The notes beneath the pieces were generated by a model. It saw only the letters and a program-made list of their open reading frames with translations. It had not been told where the DNA came from and ran no database searches. 5,528 bases of DNA from Chloroflexota bacterium (lineage in GTDB: Bacteria > Chloroflexota > Anaerolineae > Anaerolineales > DRMV01), in contig JAADCW010000029.1 in the NCBI GenBank assembly GCA_013154225.1, positions 1 through 5,528 on the forward strand, read 5' to 3'. Made by a program: the position numbers and the translations under genes. Shown here piece after piece: positions 1 through 5,494 of this stretch. Every line of letters starts with the position of its first letter. The first letter of the stretch is position 1.

Positions 1-49
1 CAACCATCTTATAAAGAGTTTAGGAGAAATTTTGCAGGGGCAAGTCCTC

Positions 50-1555
50 CTACAACGGCCCGCCGCCATGAGGCCAGCGCCCATACACGCGGTTGAACTC
101 AGCCAGCCGAGCAAGGGCATCTTCGGGCAGAGGGCCTTCCATGCGCCAGGCCCAGTTGCCGCCCAGGCGGCCTGGGTAATTCATGCGGGCACGGTTGTCC
201 AGGCTGAGGACATCCTGCACAGGCGCGATCGCCCACTTTGCCACCGAGCGCCACGCCGCGCGAATCAAATCCCAGGCCACATCACGGCCATCGGTGGCAA
301 GGTAGCGCCGCAGGAAGTCCTTTTCTTCCTCGGAAGCCCGCTGCCACCACCCCACCGCGGTGTCGTTGTCGTGGGTGCCGGTGTAAACCACAAAGTTAGG
401 GCTGGTGTAATTGTGGGGTAAAAAGGGATTACCGGGGCCACTGTCGAAGGCAAACACCAACACCTTCATCCCCGGGAAGCCAAACTGCTCCCGCAGGGCC
501 ACCACATCGGGCGTAATCACCCCCAGGTCTTCGGCAATCAGCGGCGGGGCGCCGAGCGTGTCGCGCACCGCGGCGAAAAACGCCGCGCCGGGCCCCGGCA
601 CCCAGCGGCCGGTTTCCGCGGTAGGCGCGTCCGCGGGCACTTCCCAATAAGCCGCAAAGCCACGGAAATGGTCCAAGCGCACCACATCCACCAAATCCAA
701 CAACGTCCGCAAGCGCGCCAGCCACCAGGCATAACCCTGCTGCCGGTGGGCTTCCCAGCAATAGAGAGGATTGCCCCAACGCTGCCCCGTGGCCGAGAAA
801 TAATCGGGCGGCACACCGGCCACCACCGTGGGCTGGCCGGTCTCGTCGAGGCAAAACAGTTCGGGGTGCGCCCACACATCCGCGCTGTCGTGGGCTACGA
901 AAATAGGCGCGTCGCCAATGAACTGCACGCCCCGCTCAGACGCGAAACGCCGCAACGCACGCCATTGCCTGAAAAACAAAAACTGCTCAAAAACCACCTG
1001 CCCCACAGCATCAGCCAGGGAAGTTCTGGCGCGCGCCAAAGCCTGAGGGTCCCGCGAGCGCAGGGGCTCTGGCCAGGCCGTCCACGGTGCGCCTTGATGG
1101 GCCTCCTTCAAAGCCATGAACAGGGCAAAATCATCCAGCCAGGCTTGCTGGTTTTTCTGGAACGCGGCCAATTCGGCTTCCAAGTGTGGAAAATGCCCCT
1201 CCCGAAAACGCGCGTAAGCCCGCTGCAGAAGCGCCCGCTTCCACGGGATGACCGCGGCATAATCCACCTGCGCGGTGGGAAAGGCCGGGCGGTGGGCTAA
1301 ATCGTCGGGCGTGAGCAGTCCATCTGCCTGCAAATCTTCAGGGCTGATGAGGTACGGATTGCCCGCAAAGGCAGAAAAGGTTTGATAGGGGGAATCGCCG
1401 TAGCCCGTGGGGCCCAACGGCAAAACTTGCCAGAACATACACCCTGCCCGCGCAAGCGCATCGGCAAAGGAACGTGCTTCAGGCCCCAGGTCGCCAATGC
1501 CAAAGGGCCCAGGGAGGCTGGTTGGATGCAGAAGAAGCCCGGATGCCCGCGACAT
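50..1555 (-). CDS. malQ: 4-alpha-glucanotransferase (amylomaltase, GH77)
   Basis: Cytoplasmic enzyme that cuts an alpha-1,4-glucan and transfers the segment to another glucan or to glucose, disproportionating malto-oligosaccharides. The 501-residue length matches the short bacterial amylomaltases (Thermus type, about 500) rather than the longer E. coli form. Seen in the sequence: an N-terminal GLLLHPTSLPG segment, the PTGYGDSPYQ substrate loop (about 49-58), VVRLDHFRGF with likely nucleophile D295, LIAEDLGVIT with likely acid/base E342, and GTHDNDTAVGWW with the third carboxylate D396. These align with Asp293, Glu340 and Asp395 of the Thermus enzyme (family knowledge). The ATG is 3 nt after the glgC TAG stop, with only a weak AGG ahead of it, so translation is probably coupled to glgC. 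It is the last gene of the operon seen here. Downstream, 1-49 has a small inverted repeat (TAGGAG at 21-26, CTCCTA at 47-52) but no T-run, so I do not call a terminator. Confidence 0.96.
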   Translation of the reverse strand: MSRASGLLLHPTSLPGPFGIGDLGPEARSFADALARAGCMFWQVLPLGPTGYGDSPYQTFSAFAGNPYLISPEDLQADGLLTPDDLAHRPAFPTAQVDYAAVIPWKRALLQRAYARFREGHFPHLEAELAAFQKNQQAWLDDFALFMALKEAHQGAPWTAWPEPLRSRDPQALARARTSLADAVGQVVFEQFLFFRQWRALRRFASERGVQFIGDAPIFVAHDSADVWAHPELFCLDETGQPTVVAGVPPDYFSATGQRWGNPLYCWEAHRQQGYAWWLARLRTLLDLVDVVRLDHFRGFAAYWEVPADAPTAETGRWVPGPGAAFFAAVRDTLGAPPLIAEDLGVITPDVVALREQFGFPGMKVLVFAFDSGPGNPFLPHNYTSPNFVVYTGTHDNDTAVGWWQRASEEEKDFLRRYLATDGRDVAWDLIRAAWRSVAKWAIAPVQDVLSLDNRARMNYPGRLGGNWAWRMEGPLPEDALARLAEFNRVYGRWPHGGGPL

Positions 1556-1558
1556 AGC

Positions 1559-2824
1559 CTACGCCTGTACTTTGTATGCACGGCGGCGGGTTTCCACATA
1601 CGCGCCCGAGGCCACCCGCAAATCCGCGGGAAAATCCTCCGGCGTGACGTCCGTGCCCACCAGCGCGCCTGGCTCCAAAACCGCGCCTTCAGGCACCACA
1701 CTGCCCTTGCCAACCAGGGTCAGCATTCCCCCCGCGGCTTCGCCGCCAATCACCGCGCCACGCCCCACACGGATGCGTTTATCCAAAATCGCGCGGGTCA
1801 AACGGGCTTCAGGGCCAATGCGGGTGTCGGTCAGCACCACTGAATCCCGAATGATTGCGCCTTCGCGGACCACCACCCCCGGCGAAAGCACACTGTGTTC
1901 CACAATCGCGCCGCGCTCGATGATGCAGCCATCGGAAATCATGCTGTCGCGCACTTCAGCCCCGCTGGCTATACGCATCGGCGGGCGTTCCTCAGTGCGG
2001 GTATGCACAATCCAGGAGCGGTCATACAAATCCAACGGCGGCGGCACTTCCAGCAGATCCATGTGGGCTTCCCAATATGACTGCACCGTGCCCACATCAC
2101 GCCAATAGCCCCGAAACGGGAAGGCAAACACCCGATAGCCTTGTTCCACCATGCGCGGCAGGATGTCTTTGCCAAAATCGTGGCTGGAATCCGGCCGCGC
2201 GTGGTCTTCCAGCAAGACTTTATCCAAAACATCCAAATTGAAAACGTAGATGCCCATGTTAGCCAGGTTGGAAGGCGGATTCGGGGGCTTTTCCACAAAC
2301 GAATTGACCCGAAAATCGCTTTCGATGCCTACAATGCCAAAGCGCGAGGCTTCTTCCTCAGGCACCCGAATCACAGCCATAGTCAAATCCGCCCCGTTGG
2401 AACGGTGGAACGAAAGCATTTTTTCGTAGTTCATCTTGTAGATATGATCCCCCGAAAGCACAAGCACCTGATCGGGCTGGCCGGCTTTGACAAAGCGGAA
2501 GTTTTGCTGCACTGCATCCGCGGTACCGACATACCAGCCAGCCTCATTGCGGGCGCGATAGGGCGTGTAAATGCGCACCCCGCCCGTCCAATCACGGTTG
2601 AGGTCCCAAGGTGCGCCTGAACCAATGTGCTCAATCAAAGAATGAGGGCGATACTGCGCCACCACCATGACATCAAACAACCCCGAATTGACGCAGTTGG
2701 AAAGGGCAAAATCAATGATGCGATATTTCCCCGCAAAGGGCACCGCTGGCTTGGTGCGTTTGGAAGTCAGAATGCTCAACCGAGAGCCTTCACCACCGGC
2801 CAAAATCACCACGCGGGTTTTCAT
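1559..2824 (-). CDS. glgC: Glucose-1-phosphate adenylyltransferase (ADP-glucose pyrophosphorylase)
   Basis: Makes ADP-glucose and pyrophosphate from ATP and glucose-1-phosphate, the committed and usually allosterically controlled step of bacterial glycogen synthesis. At 421 residues it has the normal family length. The N-terminal nucleotidyltransferase domain shows the GGEGSRL loop (10-16), KPAVPFAGKYRIIDF (25-39), WYVGTADAVQQN (97-108), SGDHIYK with the likely catalytic D126, and FVEKP with the glucose-phosphate-binding K179. YWRDVGT (240-246) closes this domain. From about 285 to 390 come hexapeptide-type repeats (such as GCIIERGAIVEHSVL) expected to form the C-terminal left-handed beta-helix. 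K22 in LTSKR falls where E. coli has Lys39, implicated in fructose-1,6-bisphosphate activation, but the actual effector cannot be read from this. The start is fixed by GGAGG 5 nt upstream and by the family N-terminus. It is the middle gene of the operon, 70 nt after glgA and 3 nt before malQ. Confidence 0.97.
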   Translation of the reverse strand: MKTRVVILAGGEGSRLSILTSKRTKPAVPFAGKYRIIDFALSNCVNSGLFDVMVVAQYRPHSLIEHIGSGAPWDLNRDWTGGVRIYTPYRARNEAGWYVGTADAVQQNFRFVKAGQPDQVLVLSGDHIYKMNYEKMLSFHRSNGADLTMAVIRVPEEEASRFGIVGIESDFRVNSFVEKPPNPPSNLANMGIYVFNLDVLDKVLLEDHARPDSSHDFGKDILPRMVEQGYRVFAFPFRGYWRDVGTVQSYWEAHMDLLEVPPPLDLYDRSWIVHTRTEERPPMRIASGAEVRDSMISDGCIIERGAIVEHSVLSPGVVVREGAIIRDSVVLTDTRIGPEARLTRAILDKRIRVGRGAVIGGEAAGGMLTLVGKGSVVPEGAVLEPGALVGTDVTPEDFPADLRVASGAYVETRRRAYKVQA

Positions 2825-2829
2825 AGGCG

Positions 2830-2834
2830 CCTCC
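2830..2834 (-). promoter_or_regulatory. Ribosome binding site of glgC
   Basis: GGAGG on the minus strand, 5 nt before the glgC ATG. It is one half of a perfect 10-bp palindrome, CCTCCGGAGG (2830-2839), so the message carries the complement of the ribosome site immediately 5' of it. Being adjacent, the two halves cannot fold on each other as a hairpin, but upstream CUCC and CCUC copies could pair with the site. Confidence 0.8.
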
Positions 2835-2854
2835 GGAGGGTGTGGGGAAATGGG

Positions 2855-2904
2855 GGAATGAGGAATTAGGGAATGAGGAATTAGGAGTTAGGAGTTAGGG
2901 GTTA
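2855..2904. repeat. Degenerate heptamer tandem repeat at the glgA-glgC junction
   Basis: Seven consecutive units of 7 bp (one of 8) read on the plus strand: GGAATGA, GGAATTA, GGGAATGA, GGAATTA, GGAGTTA, GGAGTTA, GGGGTTA. A looser G-rich continuation lies at 2838-2854, and a partial unit follows at 2905-2908. The first four units also form a 14/15-bp dimer repeat (GGAATGA+GGAATTA twice). The block fills most of the glgA-glgC gap and runs into glgA: the TAA stop (2895-2897) and the codons for the final Pro-Asn-Pro lie inside it. Similar heptamer arrays are known as dispersed short tandem repeats in cyanobacteria. Whether this one belongs to a genome-wide family cannot be told from one copy. Confidence 0.85.
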
Positions 2905-4343
2905 GGAGCAGGGGTAAGCAAATTGGCGTAAAGGCGGGCATAGGCTTGAGCGGGTTTATCCCAAGAGAAGTCCTCGGCCATGCCGCGGCGCTGGAGGGCC
3001 TGCCAGCGGCGGCGGTCGGCAAACACGGCAAACGCGCGGCGTAGGGCAAAAGCCAGGGCTTTGGGTGTAGCCTCAGGGAGCAAAAAGCCCGTGCTACGGC
3101 GGCTGAGGTCCACATCACGCACGGTATCGGCCAGGCCGCCAGTTTCCGTGGCCACTGGCACCGCGCCGTAGCGCATGGCAATCATCTGCGCCACACCGCA
3201 GGGTTCATAACGGGAAGGCATCATGAGCATATCTACGCCCGCATAAATGCGCCGCGCCAAGCCATCGTCGTAGCGCAACACCGCGCGCACGCGGTTGGGG
3301 AAATCGGCTTCCAGGCGACGGAGGGCATCTTCCAAATGAGGTTCGCCCGTGCCCAGAAGTACAGCCTGCCAACGCTGCTCAGGGAGTAAGCGCAGGGCGT
3401 CGGCAATCACGTCCACGCCCTTTTGGGAGGTCAAACGGCTGACCAACCCAATCAGCGGCACCCGACCTTCGGGCTGGGGCAACCCCACTTCGTCCCGCAA
3501 AGCCGCGGCGTTGCGCTCCCGCAATCCCAGCGTGGTTGGGGTGTAGCGCACGTCCAGGGATGGGTCGGTGGCCGGGTTCCACAAATCGGTATCCAGGCCG
3601 TTGAGAATGCCAAACAAATGGTCGCGCCGCGTGCGCAAAAAGCCTTCCAGGCCATGACCAAACTCAGGGGTGAGGATTTCGCGGGCATACGTGGGCGAAA
3701 CCGTGGTAATGGCATCGGCTGCGGCCAGACCCATGGGCAAAGGCGTGGTGCGCGCCCATTCGGGCAGGCCGCTTTCCGGCGGCGCAGGGGGCAGGCCAAA
3801 GGCTTCCAACAGCAACGGCGCGGGCGCGCCCATGTAAGGCAAATTATGCACTGTGAGCACTGTGCGCGTGTGGGCAAAAAACGCGTCGTGGTCGCGGCGT
3901 TGTGCCAGCGCGTGGACAGCCAAAGCGGTGTGCCAATCGTGCGCGTGGATAATGTCAGGCGGCCAATCCAAATAGCGCGCTAAAGCCAGCGCGGCCAAGG
4001 AGAAAAAGGCATATTTGACCGCGTCCGCGTGGGGGTCGGGGCTGTACACCCCCGGCACAGCCAGTACAGGCACGCCGGTGATGAAATATACCGGCAAACC
4101 TCGGTGCTCTGTGGCATAAATTTCCGCGGTAATGGGACCGTTGCGATGGGCAACGGTAAATGCCGTCAGCGGATACAGCCCCCATCGCTGGGCATCTACA
4201 GTAGGATGAAGTGGCAACACCAGGCGCACATCATCGTGAGGATTGCGCCGAGACAATGCCCAGGGCAACGACCCCACGACATCGCCCAAACCACCCACCT
4301 TGGCGAAAGGCGCGGCTTCGGCCGCGAGAAAAAGAATGCGCAT
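2895..4343 (-). CDS. glgA: Glycogen synthase (ADP-glucose type, GT5)
   Basis: Transfers glucose from ADP-glucose to the non-reducing end of alpha-1,4-glucan; cytoplasmic, retaining GT-B fold. The 482 residues fit the family (about 470-490). Visible: N-terminal MRILFLAAEAAPFAKVGGLGDV with the KxGGL nucleotide-sugar motif (K15-L19), HAHDWHTA (133-140), TVHNLPY (164-170), LNGLDTDLWNP (248-257) at the domain boundary, VSRLTSQKGVD with R303 and K308 matching E. coli Arg300 and Lys305, PSRYEPCGVAQ with E380 as the family's catalytic-site glutamate, and TGGLADTV (401-408). I start at 4343 rather than the upstream in-frame ATG at 4424, because family homology begins at MRILF and the promoter's TATAAT (4380-4385) lies inside the would-be 27-residue extension. 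A GAGG about 12 nt upstream is a modest ribosome site. First gene of the operon. The C-terminal PNP and stop are repeat-derived, so the extreme tail may vary between relatives. Confidence 0.96.
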   Translation of the reverse strand: MRILFLAAEAAPFAKVGGLGDVVGSLPWALSRRNPHDDVRLVLPLHPTVDAQRWGLYPLTAFTVAHRNGPITAEIYATEHRGLPVYFITGVPVLAVPGVYSPDPHADAVKYAFFSLAALALARYLDWPPDIIHAHDWHTALAVHALAQRRDHDAFFAHTRTVLTVHNLPYMGAPAPLLLEAFGLPPAPPESGLPEWARTTPLPMGLAAADAITTVSPTYAREILTPEFGHGLEGFLRTRRDHLFGILNGLDTDLWNPATDPSLDVRYTPTTLGLRERNAAALRDEVGLPQPEGRVPLIGLVSRLTSQKGVDVIADALRLLPEQRWQAVLLGTGEPHLEDALRRLEADFPNRVRAVLRYDDGLARRIYAGVDMLMMPSRYEPCGVAQMIAMRYGAVPVATETGGLADTVRDVDLSRRSTGFLLPEATPKALAFALRRAFAVFADRRRWQALQRRGMAEDFSWDKPAQAYARLYANLLTPAPNP

Positions 4344-4379
4344 GATGAAAACTGCCCTCAATGTAAAGCGTATGTTCAG

Positions 4380-4388
4380 ATTATAGCA
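4380..4388 (-). promoter_or_regulatory. Extended -10 promoter of the glgA-glgC-malQ operon
   Basis: The minus strand reads TGCTATAAT: a perfect TATAAT with the TGn extension. No convincing -35 box sits 16-18 bp upstream (the sequence there is AGCGCG-like), which is typical of extended -10 promoters. The expected transcript start is near 4373, giving a leader of about 30 nt before the glgA ATG. No other good promoter is visible before glgC or malQ, so this one probably drives all three genes. Confidence 0.65.
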
Positions 4389-4391
4389 CGT

Positions 4392-4445
4392 GAAGCCGCC
4401 AACGCGCTCAGCAAGTTGCCTCAACCTTGGTTTTGGGTTGGCTTC
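4392..4445. repeat. Imperfect inverted repeat upstream of the glgA promoter
   Basis: GAAGCCGCCAAC (4392-4403) faces GTTGGCTTC (4437-4445). Nine base pairs form if one GCC triplet is bulged out. It lies just upstream of the glgA -10, over the -35 position, where a regulator could bind. The arms are short and the spacer is 33 bp, so chance is quite possible. Confidence 0.25.
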
Positions 4446-4580
4446 GCGGCGCGACCTAAGTTAAGGAAGATGGTCGCCACAAATGCGCCCCTTGGCGTAC
4501 GTTGAGGAGTTGGGGCAGACGATCGCGGCAAAGCAGGAGCGCTCTTGTTTTCCCAACGCATGTCCTGACTTCAGAATCGC

Positions 4581-4608
4581 TTGACACCCAACGAGAAACG
4601 GATACAAT
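4581..4608 (+). promoter_or_regulatory. Sigma70-type promoter of the toxin-antitoxin pair
   Basis: TTGACA (4581-4586, perfect -35), a 16-bp spacer, then TACAAT (4603-4608, one mismatch to TATAAT). Transcription should start near 4615, about 38 nt ahead of the antitoxin GTG. This is the best promoter in the window and suggests strong expression when not repressed, as expected for an autoregulated toxin-antitoxin operon. Confidence 0.8.
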
Positions 4609-4633
4609 GAAAATGGGTGTGTAATCCCATTGT
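4604..4633. promoter_or_regulatory. Candidate antitoxin operator (palindrome over the -10)
   Basis: ACAATG (4604-4609) and CATTGT (4628-4633) are perfect 6-bp inverted arms 18 bp apart, overlapping the -10 box and the likely transcript start. Nested and partly sharing the right arm is AATGGG (4612-4617) / CCCATT (4626-4631) with an 8-bp spacer. A direct repeat TGTGTAA occurs at 4618-4624 and 4631-4637, 13 bp apart. Ribbon-helix-helix antitoxins usually bind short repeats of this kind in their own promoter. The operator role is inferred from position and symmetry. Confidence 0.45.
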
Positions 4634-4639
4634 GTAACC

Positions 4640-4646
4640 AAGGAGG
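4640..4646 (+). promoter_or_regulatory. Ribosome binding site that fixes the antitoxin GTG start
   Basis: AAGGAGG, a near-perfect Shine-Dalgarno, lies 6 nt before the GTG at 4653. It selects this non-ATG start, and no ATG is available nearby in the frame. Confidence 0.85.
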
Positions 4647-4652
4647 CAGATC

Positions 4653-4943
4653 GTGTCTTATCGTCGGGTGCAACTTCTGCTCACCCCAGAGCAACATCGG
4701 ACGTTGAAGCGCCTGGCGCGACAGCGGAGAAAGAGCATCTCTGCGTTGGTTCGGGAGATAATCGCGCGGGAGCTTCAGCAAGAAAACGAAGATTGGATCG
4801 AGCGAACGCGTCGCGTCACGCAGGACATGCTGGCAAAGCGCGGCGGAAAACCCATCGCTGTGGACGCAGTAGAACTTATTCGCGGTTTACGAGAGGAGCG
4901 CAGCGATGCCATTGCACCGTGGGCAACCACCCATCGTGATTGA
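4653..4943 (+). CDS. vapB: Ribbon-helix-helix (CopG-like) antitoxin, VapB role
   Basis: A 96-residue protein that should bind and neutralise the downstream PIN toxin and repress the shared promoter as a dimer. Residues 3-41 fit a ribbon-helix-helix fold: a short basic strand (YRRVQLLL), then a first helix (PEQHRTLKRLARQRR), a KSIS turn, and a second helix (SALVREIIARELQQE). Residues 45-83 are charged and helical, as expected for a toxin-binding tail. The final 13 residues come from sequence that also encodes the start of the toxin. GTG start with a strong ribosome site. The symbol rests on pairing with a PIN toxin; the protein alone would be called only a CopG-family DNA-binding protein. By eye, codon use is less strongly GC-biased than in the glycogen genes, which fits an acquired module but was not computed. 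Confidence 0.8.
   Translation: MSYRRVQLLLTPEQHRTLKRLARQRRKSISALVREIIARELQQENEDWIERTRRVTQDMLAKRGGKPIAVDAVELIRGLREERSDAIAPWATTHRD
4893..4898 (+). promoter_or_regulatory. Ribosome binding site of the PIN toxin
   Basis: GAGGAG 7 nt before the ATG at 4906, lying inside the antitoxin coding sequence. It supports this start and shows the toxin can be initiated on its own as well as by coupling to antitoxin translation. Confidence 0.7.
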
Positions 4944-5361
4944 CGCCAACCTTGCCCTATATGCACTCGATCCCTCCGCGCCTCAGCAAACGCAAGTTTT
5001 GGCTTTATTTGCTCAATGGCGTGATGAGGGGCGGGCATTGCTGGCGCCCTGCCTTTGGTCGCTGGAGGTCGCTTCCGGCCTACGCAAGATGGCTTCGGCG
5101 GGGATATTGACGTCCGAAGAAGCCCAGACGCTGTTAGATTTGTTCCTGACATGGGAAGTCAAGGTGTATGGAAATGACGGCGAATTGCTTCAAAGCGCCT
5201 ATGCCTGGGCAGAACGTATCGGGCATCGGGTAATCTATGACAGTCTCTACCTGGCCTTGGCGGAGCGTCAGGGCGGCGAATTTTGGACAGGCGACAAGCG
5301 ACTGTATAACAGCGCACGACAAGCAGGCGCAGACTTTGTAAGGTTGTTGGGGAACAGGTAA
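4906..5361 (+). CDS. vapC: PIN-domain ribonuclease toxin (VapC family)
   Basis: A 151-residue single-domain PIN protein, within the usual VapC range (about 130-150). The family are Mg2+-dependent endoribonucleases that cut RNA, often tRNA or rRNA, and are held inactive by the partner antitoxin. The acidic residues are all in place: D13 in IVIDANLALYAL, E54 in LWSLEVASGL, D112 in VIYDSLYLALAE, and D130 in FWTGDKRLYN. The toxin therefore looks catalytically intact. The gene overlaps the antitoxin end by 38 nt in another frame, an arrangement that favours making antitoxin first. The ATG at 4906 is chosen for its GAGGAG site and because the PIN strand starts nine residues in. The target RNA cannot be read from sequence. 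After the TAA, the same frame stays open for 34 more codons. Confidence 0.9.
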   Translation: MPLHRGQPPIVIDANLALYALDPSAPQQTQVLALFAQWRDEGRALLAPCLWSLEVASGLRKMASAGILTSEEAQTLLDLFLTWEVKVYGNDGELLQSAYAWAERIGHRVIYDSLYLALAERQGGEFWTGDKRLYNSARQAGADFVRLLGNR

Positions 5362-5436
5362 GACGGTCACGGCAAAAGGTCTGATAAAGGCGGCGAAAAA
5401 CTTATCTGGCTACCTGACACAAAAGTTGCGCAACGC

Positions 5437-5494
5437 CTGGAAATCCTGTACAACGGGTTTGCATGAGATGTTACGCAGGTTACAGGCCTTCCAG
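5437..5494. repeat. Inverted repeat with 14-bp arms downstream of vapC
   Basis: The left arm 5437-5450 (CTGGAAATCCTGTA) and right arm 5481-5494 (TACAGGCCTTCCAG) pair at 12 of 14 positions around one axis, with a 2-bp mismatch in the middle and a 30-bp spacer. Just to the left is a perfect palindrome GTTGCGCAAC (5425-5434). No T-run follows on either side, so this is not a standard intrinsic terminator. It may be a dispersed intergenic hairpin, a processing or attenuation structure, or a remnant. The rest of 5362-5528 shows no supported gene. Confidence 0.55.

Larger units (their letters stand above)
4344..4652. other. Divergent intergenic region between glgA and the toxin-antitoxin pair
   Basis: 309 bp carrying back-to-back promoters whose predicted starts (about 4373 minus, about 4615 plus) are some 240 bp apart. 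Between them are an imperfect inverted repeat (4392-4445), a short stem CAACC / GGTTG (4422-4426 and 4436-4440), and a 33-codon ATG-initiated frame at 4483-4584 that may be a small gene or a remnant. Minus-strand open frames through this region and into the antitoxin gene resemble no known protein, and I treat them as chance. No terminator is visible. Confidence 0.7.

Noticed and set aside
21..52. Possible terminator after malQ (TAGGAG / CTCCTA arms with an inner TTGC / GCAA stem)
   Set aside because: The arms are 6 bp, the stem is interrupted, and no T-run follows in the direction of transcription. The operon may continue beyond the window.
668..1300. Long plus-strand open frame (210 codons) opposite malQ
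   Set aside because: It is antisense to an intact, motif-complete malQ in GC-rich DNA. The translation is rich in Arg, Pro, His and Gln with no recognisable domain, and no ribosome site supports it.
1407..2108. Plus-strand open frame (233 codons) spanning the malQ-glgC junction
   Set aside because: Its low-complexity Ser/Arg/Thr/Pro composition is the reverse-frame shadow of the beta-helix region of GlgC and the start of MalQ.
3423..3983. Plus-strand open frame (186 codons) opposite glgA
   Set aside because: It is a shadow of glgA, with Gln/Arg/Gly-rich composition and no family resemblance.
4344..4424. Longer glgA starting at 4424 (27 extra residues)
   Set aside because: The extension does not look like GlgA, the predicted transcript starts downstream of it, and the family N-terminus MRILFLAAEAAP begins at 4343.
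4461..4781. Minus-strand open frame (106 codons) across the divergent region and antitoxin
   Set aside because: It runs antisense to a well-supported promoter, ribosome site and antitoxin start, and has no recognisable motif.
5425..5494. Integron attC site
   Set aside because: The hairpin recalled one, but the flanks lack the paired RYYYAAC and GTTRRRY boxes in the required orientation.
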